The notes below the pieces were generated by a model. The model was not told the DNA's origin, ran no database searches, and saw only the letters and a program-made list of their open reading frames with translations. From contig JAJDBQ010000182.1 in assembly GCA_029261255.1 (NCBI GenBank), positions 1 to 64,000 on the forward strand: 64,000 bases of DNA, written 5' to 3'. Below, in pieces: positions 55,036-63,417 of this stretch (position 1 is its first letter; every line of letters begins with the position of its first letter). Made by a program: the position numbers and the translations under genes. The stretch is from Nitrospirales bacterium (GTDB taxonomy: Bacteria > Nitrospirota > Nitrospiria > Nitrospirales > UBA8639).

Positions 55036-55692
55036 TCAAAACCCTAAACACAATTGCTGTGGCGGCAATGGCGTATGCCAACGCTCCTTATCCTTTGGTT
55101 CCGCGACTATTTCTGCACGCGGAGTCTGTAGCCCTTTCAATGCAACCTCTACCAGCGCCCCTCGGCATCGGCTACACAAATGTCGAGCTGGCACAATGGT
55201 TCGACGTTGCCGATGATACGTCATTCCGCAACGGATACATTGCCAAGCATATCGATTCAACGCCTCGACGGTCTCATGCAATTGATGACGAATCGTAATG
55301 CCAAGTCCCGCCTCATTCATCCGATCCATCATCTCTCGAAACGTGGGGCCATGCGAAGGTCGACGTTTCCGAATATCGAACTCCCATTGATGTATCATCT
55401 CATGAGCCAATGTTCCCAAAAGCTCGGCCTCAGGTTGCCCACGAAGTAATGGGGTGGAAAGCCGAATCACCCTCGCTTCACCATGCCGATACGCAGTAGA
55501 AAGCCACAGGCTTCTCGGGCCAACTTGGCTCACAAACAACCCTGCTGAAGCCGTTAACCGTGAACTCCACTCAATGCGAATAGCAGGAAGCCGATTCTCA
55601 AAAAACCGACAAGCCAAGTCTTGCCACATCGCCTGCACAGACGACAAGGGCACAAGATCTTGAAGAGAAACAGAGGTAGGAACGGTCACCAA
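55036..55692 (-). CDS. SprT-like zinc metalloprotease
   Basis: The 218-residue protein has a SprT-type domain with the metal motif HEMIHQWEF and a downstream His in RRPSHGPTF. A C-terminal zinc ribbon (CIRCGMTYHR, CSRC) closes the domain. Relatives (SprT, Spartan) cleave DNA-crosslinked proteins. The last 40 residues are a variable tail. It converges with the small membrane ORF. Confidence 0.88.
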   Translation of the reverse strand: MVTVPTSVSLQDLVPLSSVQAMWQDLACRFFENRLPAIRIEWSSRLTASAGLFVSQVGPRSLWLSTAYRHGEARVIRLSTPLLRGQPEAELLGTLAHEMIHQWEFDIRKRRPSHGPTFREMMDRMNEAGLGITIRHQLHETVEALNRYAWQCIRCGMTYHRQRRTIVPARHLCSRCRGALVEVALKGLQTPRAEIVAEPKDKERWHTPLPPQQLCLGF

Positions 55693-55810
55693 GCGTACCG
55701 GGAGGGTTGCCTATACATGGGATAGTGGCTATGTTACCATTTTTTTTTACCATGCGTAACAATTCTCAACGATAAAATTCGAACATCCATCACAACGCCA
55801 TCAAACCGTT

Positions 55811-56293
55811 ATGTTAACTGAAGGATCCGACATTCTCGATAAAGATCAGGTATTTATGCACATGGCGTTGGGTATGGCGAAAGAAGCCTATCGGGCTGGG
55901 GAAGTCCCGGTTGGCGCAGTCCTCGTCAAAGAGGGTGAAGTCATTGCCACGGGCTACAATCGGCGAGAAGGCTTACAAGACCCAACCGCACATGCAGAGC
56001 TCCTAGCTATTCGTGCAGCCGCAGAAATTATGGGCTCTTGGCGTCTGACAGAGACAACCCTATATGTCACATTAGAACCCTGTACCATGTGTGTGGGAGC
56101 TATTGTTCAATCGAGGATACCCCGTTTGGTATTTGGAACCCACGCGGCAGGTGAATCAAATTGTGATTTCACGGCTGAAACACTGTTCAACCATCATGTC
56201 ATCGTCCAATCAGGAATCTTGGCAGAAGACTGCCGAAATCTGTTACAACAATTCTTTCAGCAACTTCGCGAGGCCCATCCAGTCCCATCCTAA
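55811..56293 (+). CDS. tadA: tRNA-specific adenosine deaminase
   Basis: The 160-residue enzyme converts A34 to inosine in tRNA-Arg(ACG). It has the zinc/catalytic motifs HAELLAI and PCTMCVGAI, and EVPVGAVLV. The start ATG 55811 may be extended by about 14 residues relative to the family. It lies directly before the truncated tRNA-Ser that marks the left end of the islet. Confidence 0.95.
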   Translation: MLTEGSDILDKDQVFMHMALGMAKEAYRAGEVPVGAVLVKEGEVIATGYNRREGLQDPTAHAELLAIRAAAEIMGSWRLTETTLYVTLEPCTMCVGAIVQSRIPRLVFGTHAAGESNCDFTAETLFNHHVIVQSGILAEDCRNLLQQFFQQLREAHPVPS

Positions 56294-56305
56294 AATATGT
56301 TTGTC

Positions 56306-56344
56306 GGAGAGGTGCGAGAGTGGCCGATTCGGACGGTCTCGAAA
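56306..56344 (+). pseudogene. 5' fragment of tRNA-Ser(CGA), attL-like
   Basis: GGAGAGGTGCGAGAGTGGCC and the bases that follow reproduce the acceptor 5' strand, D arm and anticodon 5' half of tRNA-Ser up to GGACGGTCTCGAAA. The sequence then departs completely. It shares that 14-base core with the intact tRNA-Ser at 58545. The D loops differ (GCGAGAG...ATTCGG here, GCTTGAG...AAAAGG there), as expected if host and element supplied different 5' halves. Confidence 0.82.
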
Positions 56345-56458
56345 GACCCGCAGGTGGGTTTGAGGGATAGAGAGCAGATGTAATTGCAGGAAAAACAATA
56401 ACTTCCTAATTCTCATTACGCTTCCCTATCCCATTATTGTGGGAAAGGGGTGTGGAAG

Positions 56459-56487
56459 GGGTGTTCAGATTTCAAAAAGGGTGTTCA
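56459..56487 (+). repeat. Left GGGTGTTCA pair (putative integrase arm sites)
   Basis: GGGTGTTCA occurs at 56459-56467 and 56479-56487, 20 nt apart, about 115-145 nt inside the left core. The same 9-mer in the same orientation occurs twice near the right core. Arm-site function is inferred from this paired placement. Confidence 0.6.
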
Positions 56488-56533
56488 AACTTCCAGTAAT
56501 TCCATTCTCAATTAGAATAATTATTAAGACCAC

Positions 56534-57160
56534 ATGAGAGAACTCCAAGCAGGACCGGAGCCTTTGCGACCATACCTTCATTTGAATCGTTGCCCACATT
56601 GTAAAATTCATTTGCCTTCCTTGACTTTGAAAGGAAAAACTCCAGCTCCTGAAAATCAGAATTTCCTGGCAAGAGATTGGCATTTGTGGATGTGCGAGGC
56701 CTGTGGTGGTGCGGTGTGTGGTTGGACCATTGAAGGTACCGATGTGGTATTAGGGTTAATGCCAGAAGCTGAAGAGGTTTCAAAGGATATCCCCGAACGG
56801 GCCGCCGATTATTTGCAACAAGCTATCGACACAGTCCATTCCCCTTCAGCTTCTATAATGGTAGCGGCTAGCTCTGTAGATGCCATGCTGAAAGCGAAAG
56901 GATACTTAAAGAAAGATGGCGACTTATTTGGACGGATCAACAAAGCCGCTGAAGACCACCTTATTACAAAAGAGATGGCTCAATGGGCGCATGATGTTCG
57001 ATTGGATGCAAACGCCGAAAGGCACGTAGATGAGGAGGCAACTCCACCAACACAAGAAGACGCACAACGAGCTGTTGATTTCACGAAAGCACTAGGAGAG
57101 TTTTTATTTGTCCTTCCCGCGAAGGTTATGCGTGGTCGAAAGATAGAATCTTCTACGTAG
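56534..57160 (+). CDS. DUF4145-like protein with zinc ribbon
   Basis: The 208-residue protein has two CxxC-type pairs near the N-terminus (CPHCKIHLP and CEACGGAVC), a strand region, and a helical DUF4145-like domain (RAADYLQQAIDTVHSPSASI, AASSVDAMLKAKGY, WAHDVRLDANAERHVDEEAT). DUF4145 is often found fused to or next to restriction enzymes and other defence proteins; its activity is not established. It is the only plus-strand gene of the islet and comes just after the left arm repeats. Confidence 0.8.
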   Translation: MRELQAGPEPLRPYLHLNRCPHCKIHLPSLTLKGKTPAPENQNFLARDWHLWMCEACGGAVCGWTIEGTDVVLGLMPEAEEVSKDIPERAADYLQQAIDTVHSPSASIMVAASSVDAMLKAKGYLKKDGDLFGRINKAAEDHLITKEMAQWAHDVRLDANAERHVDEEATPPTQEDAQRAVDFTKALGEFLFVLPAKVMRGRKIESST

Positions 57161-57225
57161 TGTTCTCAATTAGGTTTTTCCCACCGTTACTTTCTGATTT
57201 TCATCCAGAGTTAGGTTTTGATAAA

Positions 57226-57780
57226 TCAATGCATATGTTTTCGAATTTCGTTTTCTATATCTCTTCTAATTTGTGGAGCCTCTTTGATGACAAAGTCGTT
57301 CAGTTCAATCCATTTCTTAGAATCGGTAGGTGTGTCTGATCGATGAACGTGGGTTAAAAAATCAATTCCACAATTCCTAAACTGTAGATATAATTTCTCA
57401 ATTTTTTCAGCCAAGTCTTCAGGAAAATAAATTCGATTTGGCTCAAAGGCATCCATCAATTCTTCACCTCTATCAGAGAACTGAATGCCATGCTCTTTTC
57501 TTTCCTCTCCTTGAACCTCCCCCCAAAGAGAAACATATTTTGCTACAGCACACTCAAACTCCCAAATCTTTGTATTCACGTTATTCATGATGCTCAGTTT
57601 AGGTCCAAGTACGAATTCCATCTTTTTTAGTTTTTCTTGATGCTTGCCTTCAATCCACCTTTCAATCCATTGTCTGGAAATCCAGAAAACTCCCAAAATT
57701 GTAACTGCCACCAGAGTCCCAACAACTCCTGTTGCAACTCCTGTTGTGTCTAGAATTTTGATGATCTCTTCAGCCTTCAT
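57226..57780 (-). CDS. One-helix membrane protein, islet cargo
   Basis: The product has 184 residues from ATG 57780, which follows AGGAGG by 9 nt; the track's TTG start lies upstream of that site. One membrane helix (TGVVGTLVAVTILGVFWI) near the N-terminus is followed by a basic coiled coil (RWIEGKHQEKLKKMEF) and a cytosolic helical domain. The family is unknown to me. Membrane-anchored helical proteins of this size occur among phage-defence cargo, but no defence motif is visible. Confidence 0.7.
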   Translation of the reverse strand: MKAEEIIKILDTTGVATGVVGTLVAVTILGVFWISRQWIERWIEGKHQEKLKKMEFVLGPKLSIMNNVNTKIWEFECAVAKYVSLWGEVQGEERKEHGIQFSDRGEELMDAFEPNRIYFPEDLAEKIEKLYLQFRNCGIDFLTHVHRSDTPTDSKKWIELNDFVIKEAPQIRRDIENEIRKHMH

Positions 57781-57819
57781 ATTCTCTGTCCTCCTGTTGC
57801 CACACAAACATGGGAAGAC

Positions 57820-57945
57820 TTATCCCCCCATACTATTGAGCCCTTCAATGATCCGAGCCAACGCCACAAAATTATACTCAAACCGCCGAATACTTTCTTC
57901 GGTCAATTTTGACCGGACAACATTAAGCGTTTTTGCTTGTGTCAT
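57820..57945 (-). CDS. 41-residue protein coupled to the upstream gene
   Basis: This ORF is too short for the track. ATG 57945 overlaps the stop of the 113-residue gene as ATGA, a strong sign of translational coupling. The product (MTQAKTLNVVRSKLTEESIR...) looks like a small amphipathic helical protein. The family is unknown. It could be a partner or antitoxin-like subunit of the gene before it; this is a guess from layout. Confidence 0.55.
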   Translation of the reverse strand: MTQAKTLNVVRSKLTEESIRRFEYNFVALARIIEGLNSMGG

Positions 57946-58283
57946 GGTTGCACCTTCAACCCTCTCTTGAGCCAAGCATCTATGCACATCATGCAGAGTT
58001 GAAGAGCTCGGTGGGCATACATGAGATTGACCCGAGTCAATATGGTTAAATCCCCTGCCCTCATCTCATGCACGTCGGTTCCGTGTGCTTCCCCTGGTAT
58101 GCGTGGGATTTGATCAACGATCCATAGACCGCTTTGAATCCACATCGTTATCATAATTTCATCCATGCCAAAAGAACGATGCGATTGCTTGGCAAATATT
58201 TCTCTGGTGAAATCCTCGAATTTTTCTTTGGCCACAAAATCAGCAGGGCTATGCCCTAGGCAATTAAAATGGCATAATGCCAT
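57942..58283 (-). CDS. Hypothetical helical protein, islet cargo
   Basis: The 113-residue soluble protein has no recognised domain. A Cys/Met/Trp-containing helical region follows (MITMWIQSGLWIVDQIPRIP and MYAHRALQLCMMCIDAWLKR). An internal ATG at 58166 is an alternative start. It forms a two-gene unit with the 41-residue ORF that follows. It faces the right arm repeats. Confidence 0.55.
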   Translation of the reverse strand: MALCHFNCLGHSPADFVAKEKFEDFTREIFAKQSHRSFGMDEIMITMWIQSGLWIVDQIPRIPGEAHGTDVHEMRAGDLTILTRVNLMYAHRALQLCMMCIDAWLKRGLKVQP

Positions 58284-58451
58284 GACAGTTTTTCGTCTCG
58301 ATTATGGGGAAGCGGGACCAATATTTACGATGTTGAAAAGCTCGGTCGATGGTAGGATCACTCACATGGCATCAAACGTTATGGACATCTCTCCCATTCT
58401 CATTTGCGAGAAGTGGTGGATCACTCCGAAGAAAAAACAGAAAAAAAAAAG

Positions 58452-58471
58452 GGGTGTTCAACGGGTGTTCA
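58452..58471 (+). repeat. Right GGGTGTTCA pair (putative integrase arm sites)
   Basis: GGGTGTTCA occurs at 58452-58460 and 58463-58471, 11 nt apart, about 100 nt before the right core. It mirrors the left pair and follows a poly-A run. Confidence 0.6.
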
Positions 58472-58544
58472 AGGAAAAACTGGATCTCGGAAACTTCGGA
58501 TTTTATGTAAAAAAGTGCAATAAAAACAACAACTTATGTGATGC

Positions 58545-58633
<89 letters not shown>

Positions 58634-58800
58634 CCTTCGCCAAGGCTTCGGCTGGCATGCCAGCGTTGAATAATGCGAAGGCTGTCCGCCGAAGTCTAAA
58701 AATCAACAATCGATCGCTCAACATACATTCACTTTTGAGAATATTCTTCGGGCACAAACACGACATCGTGACAAAGACGGACTCCCACTATTCCTCTCTC

Positions 58801-59065
58801 ATGACGTATGTGTATCTCATCAGAAGCAATTCACATCCTCAACAGAGTTACATCGGCATCACTTCTGATTTGGAAAAACGACTAATCGTTCATAACATCG
58901 GTGGCTCGATTCATACCTCGGAGTTCAAGCCTTGCAAGCTACGTAACCAGTCTGAATTTTTCTGAAGACGCAAAGGCTCTGGCCATCGAACACTACCTGA
59001 AAACCGGTTCGGGACAAGCCTTCGCTAAGAAAAGATTATGGCAATCGGGATATTTCCCATCATAG
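58801..59065 (+). pseudogene. GIY-YIG endonuclease-like gene with a frameshift
   Basis: ATG 58801 begins MTYVYLIRS...SYIGITSDLEKRL, the GIY-YIG core, and continues to HTSEFKPCKL. After about 58940 the frame is lost and the ORF stops. The next frame carries the natural ending (YVTSLNFSEDAKALAIEHYL...GSGQAFAKKRLW) to TAG 59063-59065. One indel near 58935-58945 restores an 88-residue member of the small single-domain (YhbQ-like/UPF0213) group. It lies just past the tRNA-Ser. Confidence 0.8.
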
Positions 59066-59297
59066 GGTGACCGGAGCCCCCCGAAGGCACTAGGGGGCTG
59101 CCCTCTAGTGGAAGTGCGCGACTAGCAAGATCTGCACGACTTCAAATTCCTACCATCTCCGCCATCAAATCAGCAGCCGACTTATCTAGAGTGCTACGAA
59201 ATTTCCTGAACGTGTAATCACGATCAGCTAGAAGCCAAATACGGGCAATTTATTCTCCACGGCTTTCCAGCTTTTCATGTCGCTTCAACGAAGGTTC

Positions 59298-60041
59298 CTA
59301 ATCTCCAGAACAGCCTAATTTTGGTTTTCTGGCAACCATCAAGACCTCTGTTGGCTCTTGCTGCTTTCGCGGCCATCCTATTTTTTCGGTTACACCCAAA
59401 TCTTTTTGCGACCACCAAGGGATTGAGGATTTAATCTCTTCATCACTAATATGGAAACCCCTTGATTTAACCAACTCAACAAATTCATGAGCCGTTTTTT
59501 GAATCTGCTTGGGGTGACGAAACAAAAGGCGCACCCAGAACAAGTCAAGAAATGACCGACATGATTCACCAAGAAGTAACACCCCGCCAGGCGCGAGCAC
59601 GCGATACAACTCGTCCAACCCACGCGTTTGAGCAGAAAGATGATGCAGGAGTTGATGGCAAAATATTAGATCGATAGAATTGTCTGGAAGATCCAGTTTG
59701 TACACGGTCCCCTGCTCACATTTTACTTGGCACTGACAACGCGTTCCCGCTTCGATGGCCAGGTTTATCTGCTCCCCATCAATATCAACACCGATGATGG
59801 TCTTTGGGGCAAAATGTTCTTCCAGGAGTTGAAAGGCTAAGCCCTGATGACAACCAATATCCAATAGCTGTCGTGTACCAGAAACATTCTTACCAAGGAG
59901 CTGTTTGAAATCAAAAATGGCCTCGCTCAAGACATAGTCATACCAAATGTTAGTCGTCTGGAACCATTGACCAAATCGAGATTCGCGAACCCACTCCTGT
60001 TCTGCTGCTTGTTTCTCGGGGATCAAATGCATACTCGTCAT
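59298..60041 (-). CDS. Class I SAM-dependent methyltransferase
   Basis: The 247-residue enzyme has motif I LLDIGCHQGLAFQLL, motif II acidic region GVDIDGEQI, motif III-like DNSIDLIFCHQLLHHL and LAPGGVLLLGES. The family is the broad Methyltransf_11 group acting on small molecules or lipids. The N-terminal WYDYVLSEAIFDFKQLL is unspecific. The substrate is unknown and the gene stands alone. Confidence 0.85.
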   Translation of the reverse strand: MTSMHLIPEKQAAEQEWVRESRFGQWFQTTNIWYDYVLSEAIFDFKQLLGKNVSGTRQLLDIGCHQGLAFQLLEEHFAPKTIIGVDIDGEQINLAIEAGTRCQCQVKCEQGTVYKLDLPDNSIDLIFCHQLLHHLSAQTRGLDELYRVLAPGGVLLLGESCRSFLDLFWVRLLFRHPKQIQKTAHEFVELVKSRGFHISDEEIKSSIPWWSQKDLGVTEKIGWPRKQQEPTEVLMVARKPKLGCSGD

Positions 60042-60185
60042 GTAAAAGATCTTTGCCTCATTGTGTCGTTAACACGGATGTACCATAATTCAATAAATAT
60101 AATACTTGCAATTGGAACAGAAAGGTTTTTGGGGTAATTTCTGCAAGCAAAACTTTCCCCTGTATAGTGCTCCAGAACGTGTCCA

Positions 60186-60761
60186 ATGAAAAATCCCTTG
60201 CTATTATTTAGAGTCATGGAAGCCCTTCCTCTCCCCGTCTTCCTTCTCTATGCCGCAGTGATTGATCAAAGTATTCCTCACAACTGGCTAGGCCCTTTTC
60301 TCGCAAGCAGTAGCATCGCCATACTCACGACGACAATTTTACTCTTCAACAAGGTCCCACTGAATCGTCTGATTATCGGCATTAGCCTGTATCTCATCAT
60401 AGGCTGCTTTGCACTATTGACTAACCATACCTGGCTCAACCAGATGTATGGAATATTTAAAGCCTCGGGCATGCTCGCTTCGATTATCATCGTAGGCATA
60501 ATCAGCCTTCTGGTAAATCCCGCAGGGTTTATTGGTGTCAAATCTCCCAATAGAAAAAAAGTGGTACTCTTCTCTCTGGCCTTGCTTCTTGCAGCTCTAC
60601 TAGCTTTTTCCCTGTCGTTCTCTCTACAAGGCAATAAACTCTTGTCTGAAGTCATTCCATTTATTGGGTTATTTGCGATACAAAGCTTCTTAAGATCTCA
60701 AATGAGCAATACCGTTTTTGGGGGTAATTCAGAATCGCGGAAAATCAAAAACCTCTCCTGA
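60186..60761 (+). CDS. Integral membrane protein, unknown
   Basis: The 191-residue protein has about six membrane helices (e.g. FLASSSIAILTTTILLF, LIIGISLYLIIGCFALL, VVLFSLALLLAALLAFSLSF) and a short polar tail. No family motif is evident to me. It is divergent from the methyltransferase gene. Confidence 0.65.
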   Translation: MKNPLLLFRVMEALPLPVFLLYAAVIDQSIPHNWLGPFLASSSIAILTTTILLFNKVPLNRLIIGISLYLIIGCFALLTNHTWLNQMYGIFKASGMLASIIIVGIISLLVNPAGFIGVKSPNRKKVVLFSLALLLAALLAFSLSFSLQGNKLLSEVIPFIGLFAIQSFLRSQMSNTVFGGNSESRKIKNLS

Positions 60762-61282
60762 TTAACATCCTCGCTCGCTTAAAAGGCCGTCCCCCCTTGA
60801 TGGTCAGTTACAGAAAGGGGGCTTTCACCCACCACCCATGGATTGATTGTTCAGCTAGTATGACCAACATGACACCTTTGAGAGAAAACCTTTCTTCTGG
60901 AATGTTTCTAGGAAAGATTTTGACCGAGAAGTGAGAACAACGGTTCACTGCATTTGGCAGTCAGTCAAGAAAACCAGACGGGTTGAAGGAATGGAGATAG
61001 GGAACCAGTAGGAAAAGTCAGCAAGGCCAAGGCGCACCGCCTTCCACGAAATTTACTGTCACTTTATCCCCACCATCAAAATTCTCAGTGGCCATCTCTG
61101 CTATTTCTATAATGCTTTTACTATTACCTATACCTGTTCATCACAGTCCTTTCACTGGGAGAGAGAGGGAGAAAAAATGAGGCTTAGTTGAAGGATGAAG
61201 AAGGATAGCTAGAATCAGCGTAGGGAGAGAGGAATCTATTGCAGCATGAACGTTTCAAAATCTAGTTTTGAAACGTTTAATC
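60762..61282. other. 521-bp gene-free interval
   Basis: No gene is supported. An imperfect hairpin (CCCCCTT/AAGGGGG, about 60794-60821) shortly after the membrane protein gene may be its terminator. Confidence 0.4.
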
Positions 61283-62493
61283 TTATTGATACATCCCAAC
61301 AACAACTAACAAGACTGACCCGACAAAGCCATAGCCATAGCCATAGCCATAAAACGTCACACCTCTCATCAAGGTAATGAAAGTCAGTACACCATTGGCG
61401 AGAAAAAATATAAACGTCAACAGCAGCGCCAAGGCTCGTTTATCTAAACAAAAGAAGATATTGAGAATACCAAAAAACACGACCTGCAAGCTGGCGGCCA
61501 TGACGTCGATATACAAAAGTGATTCCTACAGCATTGAAATTCCCAACCACGACAAGATCGTTGGACCACTCCACCAACAAATCAAACACACAACTAATTG
61601 TATTTTCATGATTTCATAGAGACCCTGCCTGGCCGTTCGCACCATGCCTGATTTGGTTTCCTCGATATAATCCAACGAAGCCCCATTCCACACGCCATCA
61701 TAAAACTCGGCATGCCGATCAACGAAATCCGTCTCCATCCGCACAAGAAAACTGGCTATGCCTGGAAGAATGGCAAGATATGCCAAGAATATGGGCAAAT
61801 CATAGATCGGCGAACTTTTCAATGAACCGATAATGAATTGCCCGGTATGCGGGAAATACCAAAAAAGAATCTTATCCACCAACAAAGCGGCATTATAAAA
61901 AAACTCAAGCCAAATGAGTTCAGGAAATAGCCTCCATTTTTGAAGAAATCACAAGACTTAAAATCAGAGGAGGAATAGTGTTTAAACGTCAAGCCTATGA
62001 TTCCCAGTAATAAGACAAACTGTCCAAGAAAAAACCCAAAGAGTAATCCTTCCAACCCGTATGAACTCTATAGCCACGCAACCCCAACCGTGATTCCATA
62101 GCCAACAGCGAATAAGATGAGAATGCCCTGATATTGTTTGAGCCCGGACAAAAAAATCGTTCCGACCCACACATTCGCCAAAAACCACGAAACTGCCAAC
62201 CATGAGCACGCGATAGAGAAGGGATAGCATCGGGAAGAGAAGCAAGACAGCGACCGCACCCACAAGCGCAGCCACCGCCCTCACCAGACTGACAACACCA
62301 TGAAAGTTCGGCACCACCACGGCATATTTTTTTTCAACCAACCGGTCTGCGACATAACGAGTAAACGAGGATTGAATAAACCCTGTCTGAATTAGACTGC
62401 TGACTATTAAATACGTGACGGAGATTTGGAACTGCGCGACTTGGTCTCCAAGGCCACAGAAGACACAGTGGTTAACCCAATAACTGACAGGCC
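61283..62493 (-). pseudogene. pelG: pelG pseudogene (Pel polysaccharide exporter), several frameshifts
   Basis: Four minus-strand track ORFs in different frames line up in order as one PelG. First comes FQISVTYLI...TGFIQSSFTRYVADRL, then LLYRLLM-type LLYRVLMVGSFVV, TIFLSGLKQYQGILILFAVGYGI, EGLLFGFFLGQFVLLLGI, LPIFLAYLAILPGIASFLVRMETDFV with ARQGLYEIMKIQ, and finally MYIDVMAASLQVVFFGILNI with FYGYGYGYGFVGS. At least four frame breaks and a missing N-terminus show it is dead. PelG is the inner-membrane transporter for Pel matrix polysaccharide. No other pel gene is in the window. Confidence 0.85.
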
Positions 62494-62766
62494 TTGAAAA
62501 TCTTACATCTCAAGAAATGTCCTAGGATTGAAAATTGCGTTCACGGTTTCAAAGAGCGAGTACGAATACGGAGAGCAAGGATCAATATCTATTTCAAAAT
62601 GTTTCCAATTTCTTCAGTAATAGGTAATAAATGCCGATGAACACGTGGTGGGAAACTTTACCCTATGCAGCCATAGAACGTTCCCTGAGATATCGACCAT
62701 GCTCTAAGAATCAGAAGAGATTCAAGAATTCTACCTATTCATGCTGACAACTTTCCGAAATAAACA

Positions 62767-62961
62767 TTGATCATGCCAATAATGGGTGGCAATCAAGCGA
62801 CTAAGGAAATTCGTCATTGGGAAAGGACCTATGGCTCAGTTCCAACCGCCATATTGGCGTTTACAGCCAATGCGTTAAAAGAAGAAGAAAGCTTGAACGC
62901 TGGATATACAACATATTTAACCAAACCCATCAAAAAGGATGGCCTATTACAGGCAAGCTAA
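62767..62961 (+). pseudogene. Remnant of a receiver domain
   Basis: These 64 codons match the second half of a hybrid-kinase receiver: MPIMGGNQATKEIRHWE, ILAFTANALKEEE and YLTKPIKKDGLLQ with its conserved Lys. The N-terminal half, including the phospho-acceptor Asp, is missing, and a stop lies directly upstream in frame. It seems to be the tail of a lost hybrid histidine kinase. Confidence 0.7.
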
Positions 62962-62993
62962 CAATTCGCCCACTCCACTAGGAGCATCTGAAA

Positions 62994-63323
62994 ATGAGCA
63001 AACAGACATTATCTCAGGGACTGTCCTACGAAGCCTACATTGACGTTGGCCTCGCTGATCTCATCCAAGAGTATCTAGACAATCGAAAAGAGGATATCAC
63101 TCTTATTGAGAAGGCCTTACAAAATGGTGCTTATGACAAGATTCACACGATAGGTCATAGCATGAGTGGATCTGGTAGTAGATTAGGATTCGATAGAATT
63201 ACGGAAATAGGCTATGCATTAGAAGAATCAGCTCTGAAGAGCAATAAGTCAAAGATACTGTCAACCCTCGACGATCTGAATGATTATCTATTTCGAGTTC
63301 ACATCACTTACCAAGAAGAATAA
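62994..63323 (+). CDS. HPt (histidine phosphotransfer) domain protein
   Basis: The 109-residue protein has the Hpt helix with His in IHTIGHSMSGSGSRLGF and LEESALKSN, the usual four-helix pattern. The canonical H-x-x-K-G reads H-S-M-S-G here. ATG 62994 has AGGAG upstream. In relatives a receiver and an HPt domain form the C-terminus of one kinase; here they are separate ORFs 32 nt apart, so this may be the surviving end of a decayed hybrid kinase or a free HPt relay. Confidence 0.75.
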   Translation: MSKQTLSQGLSYEAYIDVGLADLIQEYLDNRKEDITLIEKALQNGAYDKIHTIGHSMSGSGSRLGFDRITEIGYALEESALKSNKSKILSTLDDLNDYLFRVHITYQEE

Positions 63324-63417
63324 ATATTGTTTTTTTCAGGTCCGAATCTCCTTTCATGATCTCAGAACGTAGCCCGATCAGAATAAAGAGCTCCAGGAAT
63401 TTGAGAATTCCGGAGAA

